Under the pieces are notes generated by a model. That model did not search any database. It saw only the letters and a program-made list of their open reading frames with translations, and was not told the origin of the DNA. A stretch of DNA of 64,000 nt from DATGPD01 sp041398565 (GTDB lineage: Bacteria > Planctomycetota > UBA1135 > UBA2386): assembly GCA_041398565.1 (NCBI GenBank), contig JAWKUN010000005.1, positions 124,001-188,000 on the forward strand. The letters run 5' to 3'. The position numbers and the translations under genes are program-made. Each line of letters starts with the position of its first letter. Positions within the stretch are counted from its first letter, which is position 1. Shown here in pieces: positions 42,704-52,921 of the stretch.

Positions 42704-45700
42704 TCACTCGAAGCGCAGGACCTCACCACCGGATGCAGTCACGTAGATGGCGGAGCCATCGGACACTGGCGCTCCGACGAAACCATTCTCGTCGCGATAC
42801 TCCCACAGGGTCTCCATGGTCGTGGAGTCGAGGGCGACCAGCACGCCCTCGGTTCGGGACGCGTCGAGGCGGCGGTCGAGAATCGTGAAGACACGGGCTC
42901 CGGCGACCTCGAAGCCACAGGTTCGATCGCCGTTCAGCTTGGTACGCCGCTCGATCTCACCGGTGCGCACCGACACCCGGAGCAGCGAGTCGTCGCTGCT
43001 CGGGACGAAGACCGTCGCGTCGGGGCCGACGACCACTTCGCCGACGCGAGGCGCCCGTCCGAGCTGCAGCTCCCACTTCGTCTTGCCGGTGCTCTCGTGC
43101 ACCGCGACCAGGCGTCCGTCGCCGGTCCCCAGCACGAGCACGCCCTCGAGCACCACGACGCCGGAGCTGATGCCGTTGTCGAAGTGCAGCTGCGCGCTAC
43201 GGTCGGGGCGACCGTCGTTGGCGTCCAGCCGGTAGAGCATGCCGCTCTTGGTGGCCACGCGCACCGTGCGGTTGACCAGAGTCGGCACCCCGGCGACAGG
43301 CCCGTCGAGGTTGCGCACCCAAAGCTCGCGCCCTGTCTCCAGGCTGAGGCAGACCATCTGACCGTTGCTGTCGGCGAGGAACACGCGGCCGTCCTGCACG
43401 ATCGGGTCGTGCTCGGCCGTGGCCGCGGCGCGGCTGTCGACCAGCCACAGGCGTTGGCCGCCAGTCAGGTCGTGGCAGGCGAGGCTGCCCTCGTTGGTGC
43501 GGAACACGACGCGGCTGGTCGAGAAGACGACGTGGCCGGCAAGCTCGGAGAGTCCGGGCAGGCTCAGCACCTGCGAGTGCTGGGCGCTGCCGACATCGTT
43601 CAGCCCGATCTTGCCGCCGCGCAGGCCGACGCCGAGGTAGCCGGCGCCCACCGCCGGACCGCTGGTGGCAATGGCGTCGAAGTGGAATCTCTGAGTGGGC
43701 GACGGTGTCAGCAGCGCCGTCACCGCGTCGGCCGCCCGCGGATCGACCTCGAGGTGCTCGACCTCGAATCCGGGCGACCGCAGCTCGAACTCCTCGACCC
43801 CGCTGGCGGCCAACCACAGCACTGCTGGCGTGGTTGCGGACACACGCTCGCCGCCTCGGTCGACGGTCACCGGCGCGCCGTCCTGGACGATCGCGGCGCC
43901 CGCCGGCCGCGAGCCGATCTGCACCGGTAGCCGCACGCTGCGCGCGGCACGGGTCAGGTTGTAGTCGCGCACGAGCTCCAGCAGGTCCTTGCGCGCCTGC
44001 TGCCACTGCCCGTCCTTGGTCTTCTCGCGCGCCGACCGCTCGAGAGCCGCCGCCTTACCCAGGTACTCGCGCAGTTCGACGTAGCTCTTCTCCAGCTTCA
44101 CCTGTTCCGACCAAGCCAGGTCGACGGTGTCGCCACACTCGGCCACCGACTTGCGCACCGACTCCAGTGCTTCCAGGGCGCCGTCCAGGTTCTGTGCAGT
44201 GGATTCCGAACGGTAGCGCTCGAACTCCAGCTTGTAGAGCGTCCGGCGCCGGCCGAGCTCTCGCTGCCTCTCCTGGTTCTTGGCGGCGATCTCCGCCTCG
44301 TAGGCTGCTTGCAGCCCCTGGATGCGCACCAACTCGGCTTCGGCGTCCTTGCCGACGATGGTGAAGGGGTAGGAGTCGATGAAGCCCTTGTAGACGGTGG
44401 CGGCCGCGACGTAGTTCTTGGCCGACAGGTGGTCGGACACGTCGATGCGCTCGTAGTGCTTGCGTGCGTGCTGCTCGTACACGTACCACAGTGCGCCGAG
44501 CGCGATCACGATCACCAGTGCGACGCCCAGCGCCACCAGGCTGCGCCGGCGCGACCGTCCGCGCTCGTCGATCTCGTACAACGACTTGATGCGCTCGGAG
44601 ACGTCCTTGCGCGACCGGTCGAGGATCAGGATCTTCTGCAGGAACTTGACCGCCTCGATCGGATCGTGCTGGCGCACCAGGTCGGCGGCGATCGACTCGT
44701 AGAGCTCGATGACGCGACGGGTGTCGCCCGCCTTGGTGTGCACGCCGACCAGGCTCTTCTTCAGCTCGATGTCGTTGGGATTGGTGCGCAGCAGGTCTTC
44801 GAGCAGGGTCTTGACCCTCTCCACCTCGCCCATCTCCAAGAACAGCTCGACCAGGTTCTTGCCCTCGGTGATCGGGTCGAAGTCGGCCGTCTTGAGGTCG
44901 TTGCGTCCGACGGTCAGGCTCACCAGGCGCGCGCGCGCGGCCAGGTGCGTCGGCAGGGTCTTCGTGGCGTGTACGAGCAACGACACGGCCTGCTTGACGT
45001 TGCCGGCGTTGGCGTGGTACTCGGCCTCGCAGTTGAGGTGGTAGACGGCGAGCTCGAACTCCTGCATCGCCTGGTAGACCTGCGCCACCAGGGAGTGCGC
45101 CGTGGGCACGCCCTCGCCGGAGGCGATGGCCTTCTCGAACAGGTTGACGGCATCCTGCAGCCGCCCCTCCGACACGCACTCCTTGGCGCTGGCCAGCAGG
45201 TCGCGCGGCGCCATGGGCAAGACGTGGCCGGCATCGAGCAGGAGCGCGATCGTCTTGTAGACGTGGAATCCCGGCAGCCCGGTGATCTCGATCAAGCGCG
45301 CGATGTTGCGCTTGCCGTCGACCAGGTCGAGAACCGCGATGACGTCCTCGTCGAGGTCGAAGGCGACCGTCCCCGCCGCTCGGAACACCTCGAGCGGACC
45401 CGCTACGCGCTCGCGGATGTAGCCCCACTCGTCGATGCGGCGGGCGGCTTCCATGATGAGCCCGTCGGTCGAGAAGAAGAACTCGTCGTTGACGACACCC
45501 TCGTAGCCCTCGAACGTCGCCGCCCCCTCGAAGAACTCGAAGCGGGCGTCGCGCCAGAAGAACAGGTCGTAGATCTCCTCCTCGACGCTGGAACGGAAGG
45601 CGGTGACCAGCTGATCCTCGCCGAGGTAGCCGCCGGCCAACAAGCTGTCGACGACGGTGCCCTGGGTGCGCGCGGCGTGGTCGCGGGCGTCACGTACCGC

Positions 45701-45916
45701 CTCCTCGGCCACCGCGCCGGTGATGACCATCGACGACAGGACCCGGTCGAGAAGGGTGTGCTCGTTGTAGTAGAGCGTCACTCCACGGTGATCGAAGTAG
45801 AGCGCTCGCCAGGCACGAGGTGCCTGGATCATGAGCAGTCCCACCTTCTGGTTCATCGCGAGCATCTGGAAGACCTGTGCCAGGTCAACGCTCGCGAGAT
45901 CGCCCTTTAGCGCCAT
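42704..45916 (-). CDS. PATAN (DUF4388)-TPR-TM-PEGA-PQQ propeller membrane protein
   Basis: 1070 residues from ATG 45916. Order: N-terminal PATAN/DUF4388 domain (ALKGDLASVDLAQVFQMLAMNQKVGLLMI...ALYFDHRGVTLYYN), a DUF4388-associated helical part, TPR-like repeats at about 230-450 (RLQDAVNLFEKAIASGEGVPTAHSLVAQVYQAM), a transmembrane helix (LVALGVALVIVIALGALWYVYEQ, about 465-490), an extended coiled coil, a PEGA-like domain (LPVQIGSRPAGAAIVQDGAPVTV, about 665) and a C-terminal PQQ-type propeller (GSLACHDLTGGQRLWLVDSR, MVCLSLETGRELWVRNLDG, LVAVHESTGKTKWELQLGR). The cytoplasmic PATAN/TPR part thus faces the GTPase module and the propeller faces outward. First gene of the cluster. Confidence 0.85.
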   Translation of the reverse strand: MALKGDLASVDLAQVFQMLAMNQKVGLLMIQAPRAWRALYFDHRGVTLYYNEHTLLDRVLSSMVITGAVAEEAVRDARDHAARTQGTVVDSLLAGGYLGEDQLVTAFRSSVEEEIYDLFFWRDARFEFFEGAATFEGYEGVVNDEFFFSTDGLIMEAARRIDEWGYIRERVAGPLEVFRAAGTVAFDLDEDVIAVLDLVDGKRNIARLIEITGLPGFHVYKTIALLLDAGHVLPMAPRDLLASAKECVSEGRLQDAVNLFEKAIASGEGVPTAHSLVAQVYQAMQEFELAVYHLNCEAEYHANAGNVKQAVSLLVHATKTLPTHLAARARLVSLTVGRNDLKTADFDPITEGKNLVELFLEMGEVERVKTLLEDLLRTNPNDIELKKSLVGVHTKAGDTRRVIELYESIAADLVRQHDPIEAVKFLQKILILDRSRKDVSERIKSLYEIDERGRSRRRSLVALGVALVIVIALGALWYVYEQHARKHYERIDVSDHLSAKNYVAAATVYKGFIDSYPFTIVGKDAEAELVRIQGLQAAYEAEIAAKNQERQRELGRRRTLYKLEFERYRSESTAQNLDGALEALESVRKSVAECGDTVDLAWSEQVKLEKSYVELREYLGKAAALERSAREKTKDGQWQQARKDLLELVRDYNLTRAARSVRLPVQIGSRPAGAAIVQDGAPVTVDRGGERVSATTPAVLWLAASGVEEFELRSPGFEVEHLEVDPRAADAVTALLTPSPTQRFHFDAIATSGPAVGAGYLGVGLRGGKIGLNDVGSAQHSQVLSLPGLSELAGHVVFSTSRVVFRTNEGSLACHDLTGGQRLWLVDSRAAATAEHDPIVQDGRVFLADSNGQMVCLSLETGRELWVRNLDGPVAGVPTLVNRTVRVATKSGMLYRLDANDGRPDRSAQLHFDNGISSGVVVLEGVLVLGTGDGRLVAVHESTGKTKWELQLGRAPRVGEVVVGPDATVFVPSSDDSLLRVSVRTGEIERRTKLNGDRTCGFEVAGARVFTILDRRLDASRTEGVLVALDSTTMETLWEYRDENGFVGAPVSDGSAIYVTASGGEVLRFE

Positions 45917-46262
45917 GGGTTCTCTTCGATGTGTACGTGTGGGACCAGCCGCGCGAGCACGAGCCTCGCGGTCGACCACCTCGCCTATCGGCATCCCGCG
46001 CTTCGCCAATTGAGCCCCGCCGCGGGTCGCCATCGCTCGCCCCACGGCGGATGCTCCCGCGATCCTCGTCGCCGCCGACCCCGAGCCGGCGCGGCTCCGG
46101 TGCGCGCCCGGCGCCAGGAACGGTCCTACCAGCCAGTCGGCGCCAGGACCCCGGCTCGGGCGGCGCCAGCCTTGCTCGGCGTCGGCGCCGGCTCTACCCT
46201 CCCGCCCGACGGACGCGTCCACCAGGACCCGCACCGTCGACGCGTCTCGTGCGAAACTGCCC
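45917..46262. other. Divergent intergenic region, GTPase cluster/glycine cleavage operon
   Basis: 346 bp without a gene. A candidate promoter for gcvT is at 46172-46200. No glycine riboswitch consensus (paired GGGAGAG / CCGA blocks) was found. Confidence 0.5.
46172..46200 (+). promoter_or_regulatory. Candidate promoter of the gcvT operon
   Basis: TTGCTC, 17-bp spacer, TACCCT (46195-46200), 62 bp before the gcvT ATG. Confidence 0.3.
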
Positions 46263-47360
<1,098 letters not shown>

Positions 47361-47396
47361 CGCGGCGCCATCCCGAACCCCAACTGTCCTCGATCC

Positions 47397-47771
47397 ATGC
47401 GTCCCAACGACCGCAAGTACCTCAAGAGCCACGAGTGGTGCAAGATCTCGGACGGAGTCGCCACCGTCGGAATCTCCGACTACGCCGTGGCGCACCTGTC
47501 CGACCTGGTGTTCCTCGACCTCCCCGAGGTCGGCACGGCGGTCACCGCCGGCAAGGCCTTCGCCGAGATCGAATCGGTGAAGGCGGTGTCCGACATCTAC
47601 TCGCCCGTGACCGGCGAGATCGTCGAGGTGAACGACGACCTGCCCGACGAGCTGGACACGCTGAAGGAGGACGCGTTCGGCGCTGGCTGGATGATCAAGG
47701 TGAAGTTCACGGCTCAGGCGCCCGATCTGCTCGACGCCGCCGCCTACGAGGCGACGCTCGACCAGGAGTGA
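47397..47771 (+). CDS. gcvH: Glycine cleavage system H protein
   Basis: 124 residues. Lipoyl carrier protein shuttling between P, T and L proteins. KYLKSHEWCKISDGVATVGISDYA opens the hammerhead fold; the lipoylated lysine is Lys62 in AEIESVKAVSDIYSPVTGEI. The end NDDLPDELDTLKEDAFGAGWMIKVKF is typical. Its stop overlaps the start of the lipoyl-transferase gene by 3 bases. Confidence 0.96.
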   Translation: MRPNDRKYLKSHEWCKISDGVATVGISDYAVAHLSDLVFLDLPEVGTAVTAGKAFAEIESVKAVSDIYSPVTGEIVEVNDDLPDELDTLKEDAFGAGWMIKVKFTAQAPDLLDAAAYEATLDQE

Positions 47772-48529
47772 CGGACCCGGCGCCGTGGCCCGCCGATGGC
47801 CTGCGCGTGCTCGATGCAGGCGCGGCCCCCCCGGCCTGGAACATGGCGATCGACGAGGCGCTGCTGCTGGCCAGCGGGCCACCCACGTTGCGCCTGTACC
47901 GCTGGGACCCACCGGGCCTGTCCCTCGGCTGGTTCCAAGACGGCGCGGCGTTCGCCGAGGTGCCGGGACGGCACCGCGTGGTCCGCAGGCGAACCGGCGG
48001 TGGCGCGATCTACCACGACGACGAGCTCACCTTCGCGCTCACCCTCGACGCAGAGCTGCTGCCGAAGGACGTGGCGGCGAGCTACGTGCTGCTGCACACC
48101 GCGGTGCAGGTGGCGCTGGCAGCCGTCGGCGTACCGACCGAGCTGGTACGCGGCGCGGGGGCGCCGAGCGGCCGCAGCCGCGGGTCCGGCTGGTGCTTTG
48201 CCACCGCCGGGCCCCACGACCTGGTGGCGGCGGCGAGCAGGCGCAAGATCGTCGGTTCGGCGCAGCGCCGCGTGCGCGCGCCACGCGCCCGCGTCCTGCA
48301 CCACGGCTCGATCGTGCTGCACGCGCCGACGGCCACGCCGTTCTGTGGCGCCGTCGCCGACTCGGTCGACCCACACCAGGTCGAGGACCGGCTCCGCAAC
48401 GAACTCAGCGCGGCGCTGGCAACGGCGCTGCGACTGCGGCCGATGCCGGGCACCCTCACGCCTGCCGAGCAGTCGTCGGCCCGGGACAGGCTCTCGTTCT
48501 ACGAGGACGCCGGTCGCGTCGCACGCTGA
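47768..48529 (+). CDS. Lipoate-protein ligase/octanoyltransferase (LplA/LipM family)
   Basis: 253 residues from a GTG inside the gcvH stop. MAIDEALLLASGPPTLRLYRWDPPGLSLGWFQ, RRRTGGGAIYHDDELTFAL and HDLVAAASRRKIVGSAQRR are hallmarks of the BPL/LplA/LipB superfamily. A Cys in SGWCFATAGPHDLV lies where LipM-type octanoyltransferases carry their active-site Cys, while the RRxxGGG loop fits both. Its place beside gcvH suggests it lipoylates or octanoylates GcvH. Which of the two activities applies is open. Confidence 0.85.
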   Translation: MTDPAPWPADGLRVLDAGAAPPAWNMAIDEALLLASGPPTLRLYRWDPPGLSLGWFQDGAAFAEVPGRHRVVRRRTGGGAIYHDDELTFALTLDAELLPKDVAASYVLLHTAVQVALAAVGVPTELVRGAGAPSGRSRGSGWCFATAGPHDLVAAASRRKIVGSAQRRVRAPRARVLHHGSIVLHAPTATPFCGAVADSVDPHQVEDRLRNELSAALATALRLRPMPGTLTPAEQSSARDRLSFYEDAGRVAR

Positions 48530-48639
48530 CCGTGGCCTGCAAGCGCGATGGCGTCGCGACCTCCGGCCGGCGCACACGGATGCCGGCCGTCGCGGTCAAG
48601 CCGACCCCCCGGTTCACTCGAAAAGGAGGCAGGGGGAGC

Positions 48640-49482
48640 ATGATCACGACGTCCGCGGAACTCGAGGAACTGATCGATTCGACGGTCAACATCCCGACGA
48701 TCCCGTCGACACTTCTCGAGATCAACCGCGTCGTCGCCTCGCCGGAGGGATCGGCCAAGGAAGCGGCCGGCGTCATCGAGAAGGATCCGGCGATCGGCGC
48801 CAAGGTGTTGCGCCTGGTGAACAGCTCGATCTACGCGCCGAAGAACCCGGTGTCGTCGATCACGCTGGCCTGCAGCATCCTCGGCCTCAAGGTCATCAAG
48901 AACCTGGTCGTGCAGGCTACGGTCATGGAGCAGTTCAAGGACGTCGAGGCCCTGCAAGGCTTCGATCCGACCCAGCTCTGGGACCACAGCTTCAAGGTGG
49001 CGGTGGCCGCACGCATGATCGCCGCACGCGCCAAGAACGTCGGCCTCGACCGCGAGGACGCCTACACCTGCGGCCTCGTGCACGACGTCGGCAAGATGGT
49101 CCTGCTCGACAGCCGGCCGCAGCAATTCGCCGAGGCGATCGTCTTCGCGCGCAAGAACGGCCTGCCCTTGGCGAAGGCCGAAGCGCAGATGTTCGGCTTC
49201 TCGCACGCCCACGTCGGCGGCCTTCTGGCGCAGCGCTGGAAGCTGTCGCCCGATCTGCAGGCAGCGATCATGTACCACCACAGCCCGGCGACCGAGGCCG
49301 AGCAGTGGGCCAAGGGCTTCCTCATCGCCGCCGCCAACACCATGGCGCACCGCTCGCTCGATGAGCCCACCGCCTGGCCGGGCGACGTGCTCGGCAACGA
49401 CTCACTCGCCGCGCTCGGCCTGACCGACGTCGACTGGGAGACGATCGCCGGCGACGTGGCGATGGTGAGCGCCGACCTCTGA
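48640..49482 (+). CDS. HDOD-domain protein
   Basis: 280 residues from ATG 48640 with a strong AAGGAGG plus GGGGGAG upstream. HDOD signature: LIDSTVNIPTIPSTLLEINRVVASPEGSAKEAAGVIEKDPAIGAKVLRLVNSSIYAP, then ITLACSILGLKVIKNLVVQATV, YTCGLVHDVGKMVLLDS and FSHAHVGGLLAQRWKL...AIMYHHSP. The HD pair is retained in VHDVGK, but HDOD proteins generally lack phosphodiesterase activity and act as signalling scaffolds. Located after the GCS genes with a 110-bp gap; relation to them is not obvious. Confidence 0.9.
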   Translation: MITTSAELEELIDSTVNIPTIPSTLLEINRVVASPEGSAKEAAGVIEKDPAIGAKVLRLVNSSIYAPKNPVSSITLACSILGLKVIKNLVVQATVMEQFKDVEALQGFDPTQLWDHSFKVAVAARMIAARAKNVGLDREDAYTCGLVHDVGKMVLLDSRPQQFAEAIVFARKNGLPLAKAEAQMFGFSHAHVGGLLAQRWKLSPDLQAAIMYHHSPATEAEQWAKGFLIAAANTMAHRSLDEPTAWPGDVLGNDSLAALGLTDVDWETIAGDVAMVSADL

Positions 49483-49550
49483 GGGTCGACCTCGGCTCGG
49501 TGCGCGAACGGGGATGCGCCCCGTCGTCGCGGCTGCCCGACCTTGGCCTC

Positions 49551-49606
49551 TCGACCTCGGCTGTTCGAGTTCGGCTGTTCCAACTCCGCTCTTCGCACTC
49601 GGTTGG
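49551..49606. repeat. Degenerate 14-bp tandem repeat (4 units)
   Basis: TCGACCTCGGCTGT, TCGAGTTCGGCTGT, TCCAACTCCGCTCT and TCGCACTCGGTTGG follow each other without gaps between convergent genes. A related GTCGACCTCGGCTCG is at 49485-49499. Confidence 0.7.
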
Positions 49607-49621
49607 GCGTCGGCCGTACGT

Positions 49622-49651
49622 GCGCGCGGCGCCGAAACCGGCGCCGCGCGC
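49622..49651. terminator. Perfect 13-bp GC hairpin between convergent genes
   Basis: GCGCGCGGCGCCG (49622-49634), loop AAAC, CGGCGCCGCGCGC (49639-49651). The strongest stem in the window, between the HDOD gene (ends 49482) and the LamG-like gene (ends 49702); bidirectional termination is likely. Confidence 0.7.
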
Positions 49652-49701
49652 GTGGCCACGGTGCCGAGGGCGATCAGCCCCCGACCGAGCCACGTTCGAG
49701 C

Positions 49702-51912
49702 TCAGTTCTTGCCGAAGGTCAGGGCCACGCCGTTGGACGTGTAGACGGTCACCATGTTCTCGACGACCACGGCCTGGCTGTAGAGCGACAAGCCGACCAG
49801 CTCGACGTTGACCGGCACCGTGCCCGGGAGCTGCGCCGTCGGCGGCGTGAACGGCAGCGCCACCGGCAGGTCCATCGTGGTGTACGAGGAGCAGCCGGTG
49901 AAGCCGAACGGCGACAGGCTGACGTTGGCGTTGCCGGTGGCCAGCATCAGCGCCGCGGCGGTGGTGTTGGTCGGCACGTTGGTGACGTCCCAGGTGAAGG
50001 TCGACCCGATCACCGGCGGTGCGCTGGTGGTCATGGTCAGCGGCGCCGAGGCCGGGCAGCCCGTGCCGTAGGCCGACGCCGACGCGCCGCAGTCGAAGCG
50101 GAACGACACATCGTAGCCGCCGGCGGTGTTGGGCTCGAAGCGCACACAGCGACCTTGCAGGTCGAACAGCGCCGAGTCTGCGAAGTACTCGTACACCACC
50201 GGGCCGGCGGTCGACACCGGCAACGACGCCGAGATGTCGGTCGCACCAGGATCGGTGACGGTGCCCGTCGCCGCCTTGATCCCGGTCAGCGTGCGGCCGG
50301 AGTTGGCGGTGCCACCCGTCGTGTCGTAGTTGACGTCGTAGTAGACGTAGACCGAACCGTCGGCCAGCATCTGGCACTGCACGGTCATCGGCGTCGAGCC
50401 GCTGAGACGGTAGATGTTGTGCCAGGTGACCACCGCGCGGTCCGCGAACTGGTTGAAGTAGACGTCATCCGCGCCGACGATGGCCGGGTTGAAGTCGCGC
50501 CAGGCGGCGCAGATGCGCGGCGTTGCCTGCGACGAGCCCAAGAACTTGGCGACCGAGTTCGCCCAGTCGTTGTTCGTCTGCGCGCTGTCCAGCCAGATGA
50601 AGCCGTTGGCACAGATCGTGATGCTGGTGGTGCTGCCACCCGGGTAGGGGAAGGTGAAGCCCAGCGTCTGAGCCGACACCGAGTCGTCGATCATGTTGAG
50701 CGCGGTGCCGAGGTTGGTCTCGTAGCACGGCGGCGCGGCCACGGGCGTGAAGGTGATGTCGTCCCAGTTGCACAGGCCGCCGGTCGAGAACAGGTCGATG
50801 TTCGCCACCGCGCGCGGGCCGCTGGCGGCATACGTGCCCTGCGAGATGAGGGCGCCGTTGTAGAAGTTCTTCACCGTGTTCGCGTCCAGGTCGATCTCGA
50901 CGCGAACCTCGACCCACTGGTCGAACACCAGGGGCTGCGGCGTGTGCGCGCGTAGGTCGTCGACGATCGTCGTGCCGCTGCACTTCAGCTCGGTGGTCCA
51001 CGAGTAGGGGCCGCCGTGGTTGTAGACGTTGTTGAGGATGAAGTACGCGTCGCCGGCGGCGAGGCTGCCGGTGGCCAGGTACTGCCACGCCGAGACGATC
51101 CAGCGGCCGCCGCCGGCGATGCCGATCTGCGGGTGCACTGCGTCGGTCGTGCCCGACACGCGCAACGAGTTGGGGGCGCTGCGCGCCACGGAGTTGTCCG
51201 CCGTCCCCGCCGCCGCCGGGGTGTTGTCCCAGCCGAACCAGCCGCCGACGTTGTCGAGGACGGTGGCGGCGGTGTAGGTCTCGAACGCGTCGCCGCGCCA
51301 GGCCAGCGAGACGTCGTCCCAGTTGCAGGTGCCGCCGGTCGAGAACAGGTCGACGTTGGCAACCGCCAACGGCCCCGACGCAGCGTAGACGCCGGACGAG
51401 ATCAGGGCGCCGTTGTAGTACTGAGCGATGGTGTTGGTATCGAGATCGATGTCGACGCGAACCTCCACCCACTGGTCGAATACGAGCGGCTGCGGCGTGT
51501 GCGCGCGCAGGTCGTCGACGATCGTCGTGCCGCTCGCCTTCAGCTCCACGGTCCAGCTGTAGGGGCCGCCGTGGTTGTAGACGTTGTTCAGGATGAAGTA
51601 GACGTCACCGCCGGCGAGCCCGCCCGCAGGGATGTAGTTCCAGGCGGTGAAGCGCCACTTGCCGGCGGTCGCGCCGAGCTGCGGATGGACGGCGTCGGTC
51701 GTCCCGCTGACCAGCAAGGAGTTGGGGAAGCTGCGGGAGCGGCTACCGTCGACCGAGGCGGCCGCCGCCGGGGTGTTGTCCCAGCCGAACCAGCCGCCGA
51801 CGTTGTCGAGCGCTTGGTTGGCTGTGTAGGTCTCGAAGTTGTCAGTCCATTGCGCCGCCGCTGGGGCGGCACAAGCCAGCAGGGTTGCGGCGAGGAGCGT
51901 CGCTTGCTTCAT
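49702..51912 (-). CDS. Secreted protein with duplicated LamG-like domains and shared C-terminal domain
   Basis: 736 residues from ATG 51912 (signal peptide MKQATLLAATLLACAAPAAAQ); an ATG at 51939 is possible. Residues about 24-205 and 207-390 are two close copies of a beta-sandwich domain (FETYTA..LDNVGGWFGWDNTPAAA, YFILNNVYNHGGPYSWT, LRAHTPQPLVFDQWVEVRV, LFSTGG.CNWDD). A middle domain (ALNMIDDSVSAQTLGFTFPYPGGSTTSITICANGFIWLD) follows. The last ~125 residues from YGTGCPASAPLTMTTSAPPVIGSTF match the terminal domain at 16777 and 23123, with its two cysteines. Probably a surface or matrix adhesin. Confidence 0.75.
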   Translation of the reverse strand: MKQATLLAATLLACAAPAAAQWTDNFETYTANQALDNVGGWFGWDNTPAAAASVDGSRSRSFPNSLLVSGTTDAVHPQLGATAGKWRFTAWNYIPAGGLAGGDVYFILNNVYNHGGPYSWTVELKASGTTIVDDLRAHTPQPLVFDQWVEVRVDIDLDTNTIAQYYNGALISSGVYAASGPLAVANVDLFSTGGTCNWDDVSLAWRGDAFETYTAATVLDNVGGWFGWDNTPAAAGTADNSVARSAPNSLRVSGTTDAVHPQIGIAGGGRWIVSAWQYLATGSLAAGDAYFILNNVYNHGGPYSWTTELKCSGTTIVDDLRAHTPQPLVFDQWVEVRVEIDLDANTVKNFYNGALISQGTYAASGPRAVANIDLFSTGGLCNWDDITFTPVAAPPCYETNLGTALNMIDDSVSAQTLGFTFPYPGGSTTSITICANGFIWLDSAQTNNDWANSVAKFLGSSQATPRICAAWRDFNPAIVGADDVYFNQFADRAVVTWHNIYRLSGSTPMTVQCQMLADGSVYVYYDVNYDTTGGTANSGRTLTGIKAATGTVTDPGATDISASLPVSTAGPVVYEYFADSALFDLQGRCVRFEPNTAGGYDVSFRFDCGASASAYGTGCPASAPLTMTTSAPPVIGSTFTWDVTNVPTNTTAAALMLATGNANVSLSPFGFTGCSSYTTMDLPVALPFTPPTAQLPGTVPVNVELVGLSLYSQAVVVENMVTVYTSNGVALTFGKN

Positions 51913-52279
51913 GGCGATGAGGTGTGGTGTGAGAGACATGGCGGAGGGACGTGGAAAAGAGGCTCCGGTGCTCAACCCGCCGAACGCTGATCCCCGGACC
52001 GCCCCCACTATGCGCCCCCGCCGCCGACGCGGGGGTGACAGCTTCTCGGAACATGCACTTTGTTTTCACCGAGTGATTGCGCAGAGACGGATTGAGCGGT
52101 CACTCCCACATCGCACGCACCGATTGGAAGGTTGGGAGCCGCGTGGTAGCTCATGTCCGCAGCTGCTGCCGTACACACGGTGACAAGGCGGCTAGTGAAG
52201 CCACCCTCGAGCCAGGGTACGATCCGCTTTGGGCCAGGGATACGCGACTTCCGGAGCGGCGTGCGCTAGGGATCGTCTC
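51913..52279. other. Divergent intergenic region
   Basis: 367 bp. TACGAT at 52218-52223 is a likely -10 for the plus-strand CMD gene. The frame from a TTG at 52229 has weak third-position GC and was treated as untranslated leader. Confidence 0.5.
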
Positions 52280-52921
52280 GTGCAACCGCAAGTCGAGTTC
52301 CTCCTCGCACGTCCCGGGCTGGATCCGGACCTGCGCGTGATCGTGTGCGCCCAAGCGGCGGCGTGCTGCGGCGACTGGCCGCGGTTCGAACGCGTACTCG
52401 CGGCGGCGCGCGACCGCGGCTGCTGCCGCGACAGCGTCGCAGAAGGTCTGCTGCAGGGCGTCCTCTTCTACGGCTTTCCCCGTTCGATCACCGCGTTCGA
52501 GGCGCTGAACTCGGCGTGGCCGAGCGAGCACCCGCCGCAGGGGGGCACCCTGCCGGAGGCCGATCAACCGGCCGCCGGGCGCGCCCTCTTCGACGCGATC
52601 TACGGCAAGAACGCGGTCGCGGTCGCCGACATGCTCGCGCGTGGCCACGGTGAGCTACGGGCCTTCGTGCTCGACGTCGCCTACGGCCGCATCCTCACTC
52701 GACCAGCGCTACCGCCGCGGACACGCGAGATCGTCGCCACGGCCGTGCTGGCGGCGATGCAACAGACGCCGCAGATGGTGGCGCACGGACGCGGCGCCCT
52801 GCACTTCGGTGCCACGGCGAACGAACTGCGCGAGGCGCTCTACACCTGTTTGGCACCCGACGTCGCGTCGGTCGACGCCTGCGTGGCGAAGATCACGCGC
52901 GCGGTGCGTCCCGAGCGCTGA
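52280..52921 (+). CDS. Carboxymuconolactone decarboxylase-family (AhpD-like) protein
   Basis: 213 residues from GTG 52280. Two CMD-like halves: LRVIVCAQAAACCGDWPRFERVLAAARDRGCCRDSVAEGLLQGVLFYGFPRSITAFEALNSAW and PPRTREIVATAVLAAMQQTPQMVAHGRGALHFGATANELREALYTCLA. The fold matches the family, but the AhpD CxxC redox pair is not present in the usual form (AACC and GCC instead), so peroxidase-partner activity is doubtful. Function unknown. Confidence 0.75.
   Translation: MQPQVEFLLARPGLDPDLRVIVCAQAAACCGDWPRFERVLAAARDRGCCRDSVAEGLLQGVLFYGFPRSITAFEALNSAWPSEHPPQGGTLPEADQPAAGRALFDAIYGKNAVAVADMLARGHGELRAFVLDVAYGRILTRPALPPRTREIVATAVLAAMQQTPQMVAHGRGALHFGATANELREALYTCLAPDVASVDACVAKITRAVRPER

Noticed and set aside
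45917..46262. Glycine riboswitch before gcvT
   Set aside because: Looked for the paired aptamer consensus and found none; the region is plain GC-rich sequence with one candidate promoter.
52229..52279. TTG start for the CMD protein
   Set aside because: Only about two thirds of third positions are G/C, against over 90% in neighbouring genes, so this stretch was treated as leader. The -10 at 52218 keeps the TTG a minor possibility.
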